Both the position numbers and the translations under genes were made by a program. The notes below the pieces were generated by a model that was given only the letters and a program-made list of their open reading frames with translations, was not told the DNA's origin and searched no databases. Positions 47,760-58,818 of a stretch of DNA of 64,000 bases are shown here, piece by piece; positions within the stretch are counted from its first letter, which is position 1, and every line of letters starts with the position of its first letter. Source of the DNA: Azadirachta indica (lineage: Eukaryota > Streptophyta > Magnoliopsida > Sapindales > Meliaceae); contig CM040447.1 of the NCBI GenBank assembly GCA_022749755.1, forward strand, positions 7,028,545-7,092,544, in the 5' to 3' direction.

Positions 47760-48197
47760 ATGGCCAAATTGTCTGTTCTATCACTATTTCTAGTGGTCTT
47801 CCTCTTCACTACTACTGGTAATTAATTAATTTTACTTTCTCTTTTCTTTTTTATTGCTGTATTAATTAATGTATAATTGTTTTTAATGTGGGTTTTTGTT
47901 TTCAGAATTGAAAACGATGAGAGTGGAGGGTCAAAGCTGTTTTAAGAGTGTTCCTTTGCAGCCTTGCACTGAATCAGAATGCTCAAAATACTGTTTCTTT
48001 AATGGTCAAGGAGGCGGTAGCCAATGCAGTAACCCTACTACATGTTGCTGTAAACGTAATATTAATTTGAAACCGAAACCGATGTTTTCTAAAATGTTTT
48101 TGAAATATTAATTATTTCATTCTAATTGGATTTAATTATTTTTTTCATTTTTGTAACAGCTAAGCCACCAAGCGCCAGCAAGGAGGAGCAGCATTAA
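47760..48197 (+). CDS. Secreted cysteine-rich defensin-like peptide, CCC type, 81 aa
   Basis: Exons 47760-47817, 47906-48055 and 48160-48197 with GT-AG introns. Signal peptide MAKLSVLSLFLVVFLF. Mature Cys at 31, 40, 45, 49, 60, 66, 67 and 68: C-X8-C-X4-C-X3-C-X10-C-X5-CCC. The tail KPKPPSASKEEQH is basic, then acidic. It is the most divergent member of the cluster and has no lesion. It supplied exon 1 of the hybrid gene at 39,923. Function unknown; extracellular location expected. Confidence 0.75.
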
Positions 48198-49030
48198 TTT
48201 CGAAAAGTGTTTTTGTTCTAATGATGTGTCCCTTAATATATATGTAATAAAGACACATGCAAATACCACATTGCATATATATATATATATATATGAATGG
48301 ATTTTCTTGGTGATATGATAGTAATATCATGATTTCATTATAAATCAGTTGTTGAGTTTTATAATCCTTTTTGTTTTCCAATTTCTTTCAATTTAAATAA
48401 ATTTAGTATGATACAATTATCTAATCATATATATCTTTATCATGTATATAAGTTTTATTTGCTATAATAATTAATTTATGATTGATAGTTTTATTGAAGA
48501 AAAATATTGACTAAAATTAATGAATCGCAAATTTTAACTCTTGTAACACAATTAATATGAATATTATTCAATCAATTATAATACCAAGGTTTTAAATATG
48601 TAATTTACATGTTTCATTCTATTAAAATAATGTCTTATGACAAATTTGATATTTTTAATTGTTATCACAGTTTCTCTTGTATTAATATGCTCTATCAATA
48701 AAAATAATTAAAAAAAACAACAACAATAATCTTCGCAAAATTTATACTGCACTGATTGGAAAGAGATTTAATACTTCAAAATTAATTTTTTTCTTGAATT
48801 TTTTAAATTGCTTAATGTGATAATAATCTAAATGAATTTAAAAAAGTAGGTAAAAATTAATAATTAATTCTAAACTTCTTTTAATGTATTCAAGGATTTT
48901 TATAAAATGACACAAATGTTACCTTAATTTTTTTTTTATCTAAAAATTTTAAAAAATCTTCACCATACATTTCATGAGTGTTCATTTTGTGATTCATCTG
49001 GAGAGACAAAACTCATTTTATGATTAATAA
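48198..49030. other. AT-rich spacer between the peptide and mTERF clusters
   Basis: No gene is supported. A TA run lies at 48,275-48,293. Confidence 0.5.
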
Positions 49031-49385
49031 GATTCCTCTTCATAAGAAGAACCCAAACCCTGGCCTGGCCCTCGTAAGCTAGCAAAACCTCCTCTGCATC
49101 TGCATCATCTCTGAAACTTCACTCAAAACTTCTTCAAGAATTTCTCTTCGGTCATTCCCTCTTCCACAACCTCCAAGAGATCAGAATCTTGTCACTCAGA
49201 TTTTCAGTGCTGTAAGTCAAACAAATCAGCCTATTAAAAACAATGCCACCTTTTCCAATTCAAGCTTTTTCAAAAAATAGTCTTCAAGTCCTGATTACAA
49301 CCTCTCCTCGGACATACGAGGCAACACAGGTGCCTTTCTAGACATTATTACAAAGTCATCTTTTGAAAATAAAAAACTAAACAAA
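49031..49385 (-). pseudogene. mTERF 3' fragment
   Basis: Read on the minus strand, this matches the C-terminal third of the neighbouring mTERF genes (compare 53,340-53,720), but has many frame breaks and no 5' part. A matching fragment lies at 52,445-52,835. Confidence 0.75.
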
Positions 49386-49949
49386 ATTTTAGCATAAAAT
49401 TGAGAATGCCAAAATATGAAATAGTAATATCATAAGTTCTTGCCTCATGAACCAATAATAATTAAAAATGTACACACCATTACACGGGATTGAGATGACT
49501 TTTATAAAAACCACTTACTTTCATAAGAAATAAGCACTTCAGCCAACAAGAAATCAATTAGCAATGCGAACAAAAAAAATATTCATTGCAGTTATGCCGA
49601 AACCAAATAAGTTTTACGGAGTAATTACCTTGGTTTTGATCTGTTTCCACTTGCTATGAACCCACAGGACCAGCAAACTCTCTATGAAAACTCCTCTGCA
49701 CAAAAAGGCATAGCAAGAAGATTGAAATGCCTAAAACCACCCCACAATGTTGAAACAAACCGCCGGATGTCGTTGCTTCATGTAAGGAATTTACCTTCTT
49801 CTTCAACATTCAGCTATGCTTAGATCCTTCTGTTTCAAGGCTTATAATTCATAAGAAGTGAGAGTTTGTTTGAGGCAAAACAACAACCGTCCCTGTAAAT
49901 TCAATTCAAATGACTCGAGGATGCTATAGGTCACACATTGAAACCTGCA
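49386..49949. other. 3' flank of the first mTERF copy
   Basis: Non-coding. It is similar to 52,840-53,346, so it belongs to the 3.4 kb tandem unit. ATTTACCTTGGTTTTGATC may be the reverse of a donor of a 3' UTR intron. Confidence 0.45.
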
Positions 49950-51111
49950 TCATGACTCCTTTTCAGAAGAAGATGACAACAAAGAACCCAAGCTCTGGCC
50001 CTTAAAAGCTAGAAACAACTCCTCTGCATCATCCCCAAACCTTAACACAAACTTCTGCAAGAATTTCTCCTCAGTCAAAGGCAACATTTGAGTAAAAGTG
50101 CATTGCTTCTTCAACAACCCCCTTGACATCAAAATTTTAAAAACTCTATATCGAGGAACGACTCGATTTTCCATGCTGTAAATCAAACTAACTGATATAC
50201 TGAACAATGCTGATTTTTCCAATTCAATCATTTTCAAGAAAAACTCAAGTCCTGATTGCAACTTCTTCTTGGACACAGTAAGCAACCGAGGTGCCTTCCT
50301 AAACATTTGTATGAATTCATCTCTTGAAATTCCATAACTCCCAAATAACTCAACTTTTCTCTCAAATGTTTCTTCACTCAAGCTACAAAGCGCATATAAT
50401 CCATGATAAAACATCCTTGAGTCAAACAGAAATTCCCATGCCAGAAACCTGTGAAACAAGTTTTTTAAGTTCAGATTCCGGCATAACCAAGAGTCTAGGT
50501 TTATTAGATACTAGCTCTGAAAACCGGGACCCAACAATTCCACAACTTCTAAACAATTCAACGTTGTTTAACAACCTCGATTTCTCTCCATTGATTAGAT
50601 TCCAACTAGATCTCCTAAGCATACGAATCAAATATTCATTTTTTTTGTCATCCACTAATACTTGCTTCAAAATTTCAATACGTGGAATCAATTTTTTCTC
50701 TAAACTAGAAGTTAAAAGAAAGGAACGCTTGGAAATAAACTCACCCAGATCAGAACCCTCTACACCCAGTCTCTGGAAAAACTCAATCTTCGGTTTTAGG
50801 GTTTTCTCAACATCAATGAGGAGAACCTGAGGCAATACACGAACCCAATATTGAATGTGAGCGTCGGATAATCCAATAGTCCGAAAATACTGACATACAT
50901 TTTGCGGTTTCTCGAGGGATTTGACGTAAGCATAGCGGCTTGAAACTGCAAGGGCTCGTGATTCGGGAAAATTGAAGGATTCCATTAGGTAATTTTGGAA
51001 AACAGAGTTTGAATTGCGGGTTTTTGGCAGAGAAGAGAAGAATGAGAAAAGGGATTTGATTGTTGAAGACGGAATACTGCGGAAATTCGAAAATGAAGTG
51101 AATTTCTGCAT
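49950..51111 (-). pseudogene. mTERF gene with a single-base frameshift
   Basis: The minus-strand frame opens at 51111 (MQKFTSFSNFRSIPSS) and runs 229 residues to a stop at 50422. The remaining C-terminal part continues in another frame to 49950. Compared with the copies at 53,347 and 56,558 there is one extra base in the CAAAC/GTTTG run near 50,423-50,427. All other parts align well, including the start, the mTERF repeats and the tail. This is either a young pseudogene or a base-call or assembly error. A truncated 229-residue protein could still be made. Confidence 0.8.
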
Positions 51112-51144
51112 TCTGCGAGAATTTTGAGCGGGGAGAAGGACAGA

Positions 51145-51154
51145 TTTAGGGTTT
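51145..51154 (-). promoter_or_regulatory. Telo-box-like motif before the first mTERF copy
   Basis: AAACCCTAAA on the minus strand, 34 bases upstream of the start codon. Telo boxes are known from promoters of plant genes for translation and organelle biogenesis. Confidence 0.4.
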
Positions 51155-52444
51155 CAGGGTTTAAACGAATAATAAAAGAGTTGCTGAGTTTGATTGAACC
51201 TCAACGGTTGGTCTTCTTTCCAGCACGATTATCATATAAGTCCCATAGGTTTTGTTTATTTGTAAAAAAGAAGAACGTTTTTAACTTCATCGAATAAATC
51301 CTGGACTCTTATTAAAATAACTTAAATATCCCTATAGAAATTAGACTATGCTTATGTTGGTACTATCAGCGTAGTTTTTAACTAAATAATTAGTATAGGG
51401 TTATTATTATTTGAGAACTCGTTATTTGTTATAAAAAAACTTAAAAATTAGAAGTTTTAAAAATGAAATAACTTAAATCCTTAAAATTTTAAAACTATAT
51501 AACTTAAATTCTTGTTACTTTCTTGATATCTTATTCCAGCCCTCGACTAATTTTGAATTAAACTAATTTTAACTTGTGTAATCCTCAGTTTTTAGGACAT
51601 GGAATAGTTTCATAGATTAGAAAGTCTTATTATACCTCCAATTATGATTTTGTTTATCTTTTATTTGATAAATTTTCTCTGGTTCTCTAACCCATTGTGT
51701 AAACTTAAAAATAGGTGCTCACTAATCAAATCCTAATAAGTTTTATTCTATATAAATTGAATACTCTTTAAAATATTAAAAATATAATTTAAACATTTTT
51801 AAAATATAAAAATATAAAATAAAAATTTATTAAATCATAAATGAGCTACTATAATATGATGGGAAAAGATCAACTATACTATTATTTTACACATATTTTT
51901 ATATCATTTATAAATTATTAAATATAAATAAATTTAACAAAATTAAATTTATATATACGTTAATTATGATGCATTAATTATTATTAATTGTATGATCAGA
52001 TTTAATATCAACTATTAAATTTATCTAAATTTAACAATTTACAAATAATATAAAAACATATATAAAATTCGAACTCAACTCATTATTAAATTGTGTCACA
52101 TCTTTATTACCCCAAACTCATAAACTCTATGTTGTGTTCATGTAAAGTTAATGAGCTATGTCAAAAATTCATTCCTACATTAATAATTTAACAGTAAATT
52201 TTATAATTTTTAAATAATTTATTATATTATTTTGCCATTGAATAACAGGGGCAAAAAGAATACTGAAATGCCCAAAAAGCAGCCCACGTCATCTTTCAGC
52301 CATTCTCAGGTCCTTACCTGTTTCAAGGTTCAGAATACATCAAAGTTTGTACGAGGCACAATAACTACAACCCTTATTGCCTTGCCTTAGTTCATTTCAG
52401 ATAACTCGATGGCGCCAAAGATCTCACATGAAAAATCACGTCAA
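51155..52444. other. AT-rich spacer
   Basis: No gene is seen. The first 130 bases resemble the stretch upstream of the second mTERF copy (GCACGATTATCATATA in both). Confidence 0.5.
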
Positions 52445-52835
52445 GGTTTCTCTTCAGAAGAAGAACCCAGACTCTGGCTGCCGTAAACTAGCAAAAACTC
52501 CACTGCAATCATCTCCAAAACTGAAATCGAACTTCTACAAGTATTTCTCCTCACTCAAAACCAACACTCGAGGAAAAATGCATTCCTTCTTCTACAACCT
52601 CCCCCAAGATCAGAATCTTAAAAAGCCTATATTGAGGAATTGCTTGATTTTCCATGCTGGAGATTAAACAAATCGGCCTATTAAACAATGCCGCTTTTTC
52701 CAATTCAATCTTTTTCAGCAAATACTCTTAAGTCCTGATTATAACCTCTCCTCCAACATCCTAGGCATCACAGCCACCTTTCTAAACATTCTTATGAATT
52801 CATCTTTGGAAATTCCAAAACTCCTAAACAAATTT
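52445..52835 (-). pseudogene. mTERF 3' fragment, second copy
   Basis: On the minus strand it matches the mTERF C-terminal region, with several frame breaks. It aligns with the fragment at 49,031-49,385 and ends at the same boundary (AACAAA-TTTTTAGC against AACAAAATTTTAGC). It was therefore present before the duplication. Confidence 0.75.
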
Positions 52836-53346
52836 TTAGCGTAATATTGAGAATGGAAAAAAAATTAAAGAGGAATATCATAAGCTCTTGCCTCATGAAC
52901 AAATAACAATTAAAAATACACATGATAATATGAAATCAATTAGCACTGCAAATAAAGAAAATATGCACTGCTCTTATCCTGAAGTCAAATCAGTTTTACA
53001 GGCTAATTTACCTTGGTTTTGATCTTCTACCTGCTATAAAACCAGACAACCAGTGAACTATCTAAGAAAACTCCACTGCTCAAAAAAGCATGGCATGAAG
53101 ATTGAAATGACTGAAACCACGCCACGCTGTTGAAACAAACCATGAGATGCCGTTGCTTCATGCAAGGATTTTACCCTTCTCATCAACATTCAGCTATGCT
53201 TACATCCTTCTGTTTCAAGGCGTATAATTCATCAGAAGTGAAAGTTTGTTTGAGGCAGAGCGACAACCCTCCTTGCACATCAACTCAAATGGCCGGATGG
53301 CCCCATAGATCACGCATGCAAACCTGCATCAAGATTCCTCTTCTCC
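52836..53346. other. 3' flank of the second mTERF gene
   Basis: Non-coding; duplicate of 49,386-49,949. Confidence 0.45.
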
Positions 53347-54495
53347 TTAAGAGGAAGACAAAGATAAAGAACCCAAGCTCTGGCCCTTGAAAGCTAGAAA
53401 CAACTCCTCTGCATCATCTCCAAACCTCAACACAAACCTCTGCAAGAATTTCTCCTCAGTCAAACGCAAAAATTTAAGAAAGGTGCATTGCTTCTTCAAC
53501 AACCCTCTGGACATCAAAATTTTGAAAACCCTGTATCGAGGAATAACTCGATTTTCCATGCTGTACATCAAACAAACTGGCATACTGCACAAAGCTGCCT
53601 TTTCCAATCCAATCTCTTTCAAGAAAAACTCAAGTCCTGATTGCAACTTCTTCTTGGACACCAGAAGCAACATAGGTGCCTTCCTAAACATTTCTATGAA
53701 TTCATCTCTCGAAATTCCATAACTCTCAAGTAACTCCATTTTTCTCTCAAAAGTTTCTTCACTCAAGCCACTAAGTGCATATAATCCATGATAAAACATC
53801 CTTGAGTCTCCTGAAATTCCCATATCCCAAAGCTGTGAAACAAGTTTTTTAATTTGAAATTCCGGCATAACCAAGAGTCTAGGTTTATTAGATACTAGCA
53901 CTGAAAGCCGAGACCCAACAATTCCACAACCTTTAAATAATTCAAAGTTGTTTAACAACCTCGATTTCTCTCTGCTGATTAGATTCCAACTACATCTCCT
54001 AAGCATACGAATCAAATATTCATTATTTTTATCATCCACTAACACTTGCTTCAAAATTTCAACACATGGAATCAATTTTTTCTCTAAACTAAAGTTTAAA
54101 AGAAATGAACGCTTGGAAATAAGCTCACCCAGATCAGAACCCGCTACACCCAGTCTCTGGAAAAACTCAATCTTCGGTTTTAGGGTTTTCTCAACATCAA
54201 TGAGGAGAACCTGAGGCGAAACACGAACCGCAGATTGAATGTGAGCGTCAGATAATCCAATAGTCCGAAAGTATTGACATACATTTTGCGGTTTCTCGAG
54301 GGATTTGACGTAAGCATAGCGGTTTGAAACTGCAAGGGCTCGTGATTCGGGGAAGTTGAAGTGTTCGATTAGGTAATTTTGGAAAATAGAGTTTGAATTT
54401 TGGGTTTTTGACAGAGAAGAGAAGAATGAGAAAAGGGATTTGATTGTTGAAGACGGAATACTGCGAAAATTCGGAAATGAAGTGAATTTCTGCAT
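53347..54495 (-). CDS. mTERF family protein, 382 aa, organelle-targeted
   Basis: Nucleic-acid-binding helical repeat protein. Plant mTERFs act on mitochondrial or chloroplast gene expression (transcription, splicing or termination). Intronless. The N-terminus (MQKFTSFPNFRSIPSST) is rich in Phe, Ser and basic residues without acidic ones, fitting a mitochondrial presequence. From about residue 60, tandem mTERF motifs follow, each with a hydrophobic three-helix pattern and a Pro, such as VSPQVLLIDVEKTLKPKIEF and NKPRLLVMPE. Length is usual for this plant subfamily, which often forms tandem arrays. Specific target unknown. The start is the first Met, conserved in all three copies. Confidence 0.9.
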   Translation of the reverse strand: MQKFTSFPNFRSIPSSTIKSLFSFFSSLSKTQNSNSIFQNYLIEHFNFPESRALAVSNRYAYVKSLEKPQNVCQYFRTIGLSDAHIQSAVRVSPQVLLIDVEKTLKPKIEFFQRLGVAGSDLGELISKRSFLLNFSLEKKLIPCVEILKQVLVDDKNNEYLIRMLRRCSWNLISREKSRLLNNFELFKGCGIVGSRLSVLVSNKPRLLVMPEFQIKKLVSQLWDMGISGDSRMFYHGLYALSGLSEETFERKMELLESYGISRDEFIEMFRKAPMLLLVSKKKLQSGLEFFLKEIGLEKAALCSMPVCLMYSMENRVIPRYRVFKILMSRGLLKKQCTFLKFLRLTEEKFLQRFVLRFGDDAEELFLAFKGQSLGSLSLSSS

Positions 54496-54528
54496 TCTGC
54501 GAGAATTTTGAGCGGGAAGAAGGAGAGA

Positions 54529-54538
54529 TTTAGGGTTT
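54529..54538 (-). promoter_or_regulatory. Telo-box-like motif before the second mTERF gene
   Basis: AAACCCTAAA on the minus strand, 34 bases upstream of the ATG, at the same place as in the first copy. Confidence 0.4.
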
Positions 54539-55080
54539 TAGGGTTCTAACGAATAATATAAGGGCGAAAATTAAAGAGTTTCTGATTTTGAATCTCAAGA
54601 TTGGTCTTCTTCCGAGCACGATTATCATATAGATCCCATAGGTTTTATGTATTTTCAAATAAGAAGAAATTTTTAAAACTTTCTTAAATAAATCCTCAAT
54701 TCTTATTAAAATAACTAAAATATCTCATATTTGATATTATCAACACAGTTTTTAACCAAACATTTAGTTATATTTCAAATCATTTTAATATTTTTAAAGA
54801 CATAATAAAAACTAATAAATTAGGCTCTTATTTAGAAACATAAAAAATTTAAAGACAATTTTTTTTTTAGAAAGTATGGGGTAAACATCTTATTCAATGT
54901 ATTATATATTAGTAGAAAAGTGAAATATATAATCATTCATATGGTATTTTCTAGTTGTAATTAAAACCAAAAAAAAAATGGCAAACATGAATTTAACATT
55001 GAAAAACTAATTTTAACTTGTATAATCTCATTGTTGCATCAAACTCTTTTACTTACCAGAACAAGGAATAGTCTTAGAGA

Positions 55081-55196
55081 AGAGTAAGTATCATTGTCAC
55101 CCTAATTATGCTTTTTTTTTTTAATATTACATATCAGATAAGAGTAAATACGATTGTCACCCCAATTATGCTTTTTTTTTAATATTACATATTAAA
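55081..55196. repeat. Tandem duplication, period 60 bases
   Basis: AGAGTAA(G/A)TA starts at 55081 and 55141; both copies run through ATTGTCACCC(T/C)AATTATGC and a T run to AATATTACATA. Confidence 0.85.
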
Positions 55197-55240
55197 AATC
55201 CATCAAAAATTTATGATGGAAATCACATATGACTACCCAA

Positions 55241-55400
55241 ATATCTTCACCCAATTTTGGATGATATCCTACCCTCATACGTGAAAGAAAATCTACCCAC
55301 ACTCTAATACAGTATATGCTTAGATATTTTCACTCAATTTTAAATAGTATCTTACCCTCACACATAAAAAGAAATCTACCTATACTTTAATACAATAAAC
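55241..55400. repeat. Tandem duplication, period about 83 bases
   Basis: Diverged copies at 55241-55323 and 55324-55400 share ATAT(C/T)TTCAC(C/T)CAATTTT and TACCCTCA. Confidence 0.75.
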
Positions 55401-56557
55401 CTCACATATAATGAGTATCATTTTTCATAATTGGGAAATAAGCCTTACTGGCTCAAAGGCTGAACTCCAATTTGTGGAATTCATCCTTTTTACCACTCAA
55501 CAAAGCCTAAGTAACCCCAATTATGCTTTTATTTGTCTATTATTTAATAAATTTTCTCTCATTCTTTTGAAATTTAATAACCAGATATCTAAACTTGAAA
55601 CTAGAGCTAGACAAATACTATCTAAATGCTAATAATACTCAATACTCAAATGCTTACAAATTTTATTTTATATAGATTGAATGTTTTTTAAAAGATTAAA
55701 AATCTTTCAATCCTTAAGTCTCCCCAAACTCGCTATGGTTATTAGAATGTATGAAGTCAAATTTGTTGTTGAGAAAAAAACATTGTTTGATCTAGTGATT
55801 GCTAATAATGTAATGTACAAAGTTCTGAATTCATCCAAATTCTGAACATGAAAATACATGCATTAGAAGATCAGAAAACCCGGAAAAGACTCAAATACTA
55901 TTTTGGTTTCTACAAGCAACTTCAAACACTCAATGGGGCATACATGCGATTTTCTTCCTCCGCTCTATGTCAGGCAAGTCTCATTACATTCACATACAAT
56001 GTGTTTTTTCTTCTTTAATAAACTTTCAGGCAAAATCAAAACTAAAAAATAATAGAAAATCATCAGCCCTTGTCTCGTGAACCGATCACAATAAAAACTG
56101 CACTGCAATTATGCAGGATAAACTGAAAGGATTCAGAAAATTTCTAAATGTACCAGTTTTGTCATTAGAAAATGAGCACATCAGCCAACGTGAAACCAAT
56201 TAGCAACTTTAGATAAAGAACTTGCAGTTCTCACCATCTGCATTTCTATATATAACTTGGTTAAATGCACTGGTCTGTCTTTCTACCTGCTAAGAAGCAA
56301 ATGGGTTAGCCATCAATGAACTCTATGAAAAAGACTGCTGCTCAAAAACAGCACAGCAAGAACATTGAAATGCCTGAAACCACTCCATGATGTTGAAACA
56401 AACAACTGGATGTCATTGTTGCATGTAAAAGATTTAACCTTTTCATCAACTTTCGGCTATGCTTACATCCTTCTGTTTGAAGGCAAAATTAAAACCCTCA
56501 TTGCAAGATTGACTTCCAAGTACTCAAAGGTCCATAGATCACGCATAACAACCCGCA

Positions 56558-57715
56558 TCAAGATTCCTCTTCAGACAAAGATGATGAAGAACTCAACTTC
56601 TGACCCTTGAAAGCGAGAAACAACTCCTCTGCATCATCTCCAAACCTCAACAAAAACTGCAAGAATTCCTTCTCAGATAAAGTCAACACTTTAAGGAACG
56701 TCAATTTCTTCTCCAATAACCTCCTCGAGGTAACAATTTTAAAAACCCTATACCGAGGAAGCACTCGATTTTCCATGCTGTACATCAAACAAATCGGCGC
56801 ATTAAACAGCGCCTCCTTTTCCAATTGAACCTTCTTAAAAAAGAACTCAAGTCCAAATTTCAACTTCTCTTGAGATGTTCTGAGCAACACAGGCGCCTTC
56901 CTAAACATTTCTATCAATTCATCTTTTGAAAATCCATAACTCCTGAACAATTCTAATTTTCTCCCCAATGTTTCTTCACTCAAACAACTAACTGAATACA
57001 ATCCATGAACAAACATCCTCGAATAAACTGGAATTCCCAAATCAGAAACCTGCGAAACAAGCTCCCTGAGTTTCAATTCCGACATAAGGAAAAGTCTGGG
57101 TTGCCTCGTTAATAACATTGACAGCTGAGTCCCAACAATTCCACAACTTTTAAAGAATTCAACGTTGCTTAAAAACCGCGTGTTTGGGTCTCTAGCAAGA
57201 AGCCAATTGCATCTCCCAATAGTGCGAATCAAATTCTCATTATTTTTATCGTCCACTAAAATTTGCTTCAAAGTTTCCAAACCAGGAACCAATTTTTTCT
57301 CCAAACTAACACTTAAAAGCAACGAATTCTTAGAAATAAACTTACCAAGATCAGAACCCGCCAGACCCAGATTATGAAAAAACTCAATCTTCGGTTTTAG
57401 GGTCATTTCAACACCGCAAACCAAAACTTGGGGCGATGCTCGAATTGTGGAATGAATGTGGACGTCAGAGAATCCCATATTCCGAAAATACTGGCATACA
57501 TTTTTCGGTTTCTCAAGGGATTTGACATAAGAGAATCTTTTTGATAATGCAAGGGCTAGTGATTTGGGAAAACTGTAGGATTCAATTAGGTAATTTACGA
57601 GGAGAGAGTTGGTATTTTGGGTGGTTTCCGGAAGAGAGGAGAAAAATGAGAAAAGGGATTTGATTGCTGAAGACGGAATATTGTGGAAATTCGGAAATGA
57701 AGTAAATTTCTGCAT
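56558..57715 (-). CDS. mTERF family protein, 385 aa, organelle-targeted
   Basis: Third member of the cluster, intact and more divergent than the 3.4 kb pair. The N-terminus (MQKFTSFPNFHNIPSSAIKS) keeps the presequence-like start. Repeats include ASPQVLVCGVEMTLKPKIEF and TRQPRLFLMSELKLREL, and the tail ends in an acidic Ser/Glu run (SLSEEES). Intronless. Role as for the neighbour: organelle nucleic acid binding inferred from family, target unknown. Its divergence suggests an older duplication than the one that made the other two. Confidence 0.9.
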   Translation of the reverse strand: MQKFTSFPNFHNIPSSAIKSLFSFFSSLPETTQNTNSLLVNYLIESYSFPKSLALALSKRFSYVKSLEKPKNVCQYFRNMGFSDVHIHSTIRASPQVLVCGVEMTLKPKIEFFHNLGLAGSDLGKFISKNSLLLSVSLEKKLVPGLETLKQILVDDKNNENLIRTIGRCNWLLARDPNTRFLSNVEFFKSCGIVGTQLSMLLTRQPRLFLMSELKLRELVSQVSDLGIPVYSRMFVHGLYSVSCLSEETLGRKLELFRSYGFSKDELIEMFRKAPVLLRTSQEKLKFGLEFFFKKVQLEKEALFNAPICLMYSMENRVLPRYRVFKIVTSRRLLEKKLTFLKVLTLSEKEFLQFLLRFGDDAEELFLAFKGQKLSSSSSLSEEES

Positions 57716-57738
57716 TTTGGGAGAATTTGGAAATAGAA

Positions 57739-57759
57739 ATTAGGGTTTTTTTAGGGTTT
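57739..57759 (-). promoter_or_regulatory. Telo-box-like motifs before the third mTERF gene
   Basis: Two TTAGGGTTT motifs on the plus strand (AAACCCTAA on the minus strand) 25-45 bases upstream of the ATG. Confidence 0.4.
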
Positions 57760-58818
57760 AAACGAACAAGAACAGAGTAAGAATTGACTCGGAGATTTAC
57801 ACGTCTTCCTTGAGGGGATTATCATACACGCCCCTTAGTTTTTACAAATTTTCATAAAACAGTAAGTTTCTTAATACTAAATTTTGAGTTTATTAACAGA
57901 GCATGAAAGTAATATTAAAAACTATTTCCATCATTTTAAAAAATTAACCGGTTATGTTTTATTCTTAAAAAGTGTAAAAATTTATAAATAAATCATAAAC
58001 CAATTTTTTTCTTTAAAAAAAAAGAGGGAGGTTAAACTTTCATCTATAGACCGTACATCCGTTGAAAAATCATATTTGTATGATTAAATTTTTAATTATT
58101 TTTAATATTAATCATATTTGTATAATTAAATTTTTAATTATTTTTAATGTTAATTTTATCAATTCAATCTAAAAATATTTCAACAATGAACACCTTAAAA
58201 GTCTTGTGACAAACAGTCATAAAGTTATTGAAGTATAATGTATTTTTCATTTTAAAATCGGGTGTGTATTTTCTTTCTCACATATTTAGTTAGTTTGAGT
58301 TATTTTATTATATACATTTTAATCATTTCCATGTAATATATATTTTAGAAAACTTTATTAGACTTGTCTTTGGATCTTAAAAACGCAAAGATTGATTTCT
58401 CATTGTCATTTCACACATTCCTTTTTTTTTTTTTAAATTATTAATCTCGATAGTGAAAATTCAAAAGTAATAACAGCAAATTGAAAATAAAACAACAATA
58501 TAATAAATTGAGTAAATAATAATTAGTCCTTTTAATTTGCTACAGCTAAAACTGTGGTTCTCCCGTCAGTTAACAACAAATTGAGAACACAAAAGAATTG
58601 GAATCATTTTCAATTGAAGATCAAACTCAAACACTATCAAAATAATCGATAGAGGTTTCTCTTTACAGGAAATTTTTCAGTTAAAAAAATAAAAATGAAG
58701 ATGATTAGCCCGAAATCAGAAGGCTCGGAAACCAATTAATAGGGAAAAAATGAAAAAACAAAGGACTTGGTCAAGGAACAAGAAAAAAATATAATTCCAA
58801 GACTCATGTACAAAAATT
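57760..58818. other. AT-rich spacer before the receptor kinase 3' end
   Basis: No gene is supported. It holds a 2 x 42 base tandem pair at 58069-58152. The last 150 or so bases are probably the 3' UTR of the kinase gene. Confidence 0.5.
58069..58152. repeat. Tandem duplication, 2 x 42 bases
   Basis: Two adjacent copies with CATATTTGTAT(G/A)ATTAAATT, differing at a few positions. Confidence 0.88.

Larger units (their letters stand above)
40033..47850. repeat. Tandem segmental duplication, copy 2
   Basis: Second copy of the unit at 32083-40032. It holds exons 2-3 of the hybrid gene, the genes at 41,812 and 44,522, and ends in intron 1 of the gene at 47,760. The end is set by where similarity to the ancestral junction stops and is approximate. 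Confidence 0.85.
54539..56557. other. Spacer between mTERF genes
   Basis: No gene is seen. It holds two tandem pairs (55,081-55,196 and 55,241-55,400). From about 55,800 on, pieces resemble the 3' flanks of the other mTERF copies. Confidence 0.5.

Noticed and set aside
50324..50830. 168-codon plus-strand frame over the mTERF cluster (with similar ones at 53,387, 53,948 and 57,165)
   Set aside because: Antisense shadow of the mTERF genes, repeated because they are paralogues.
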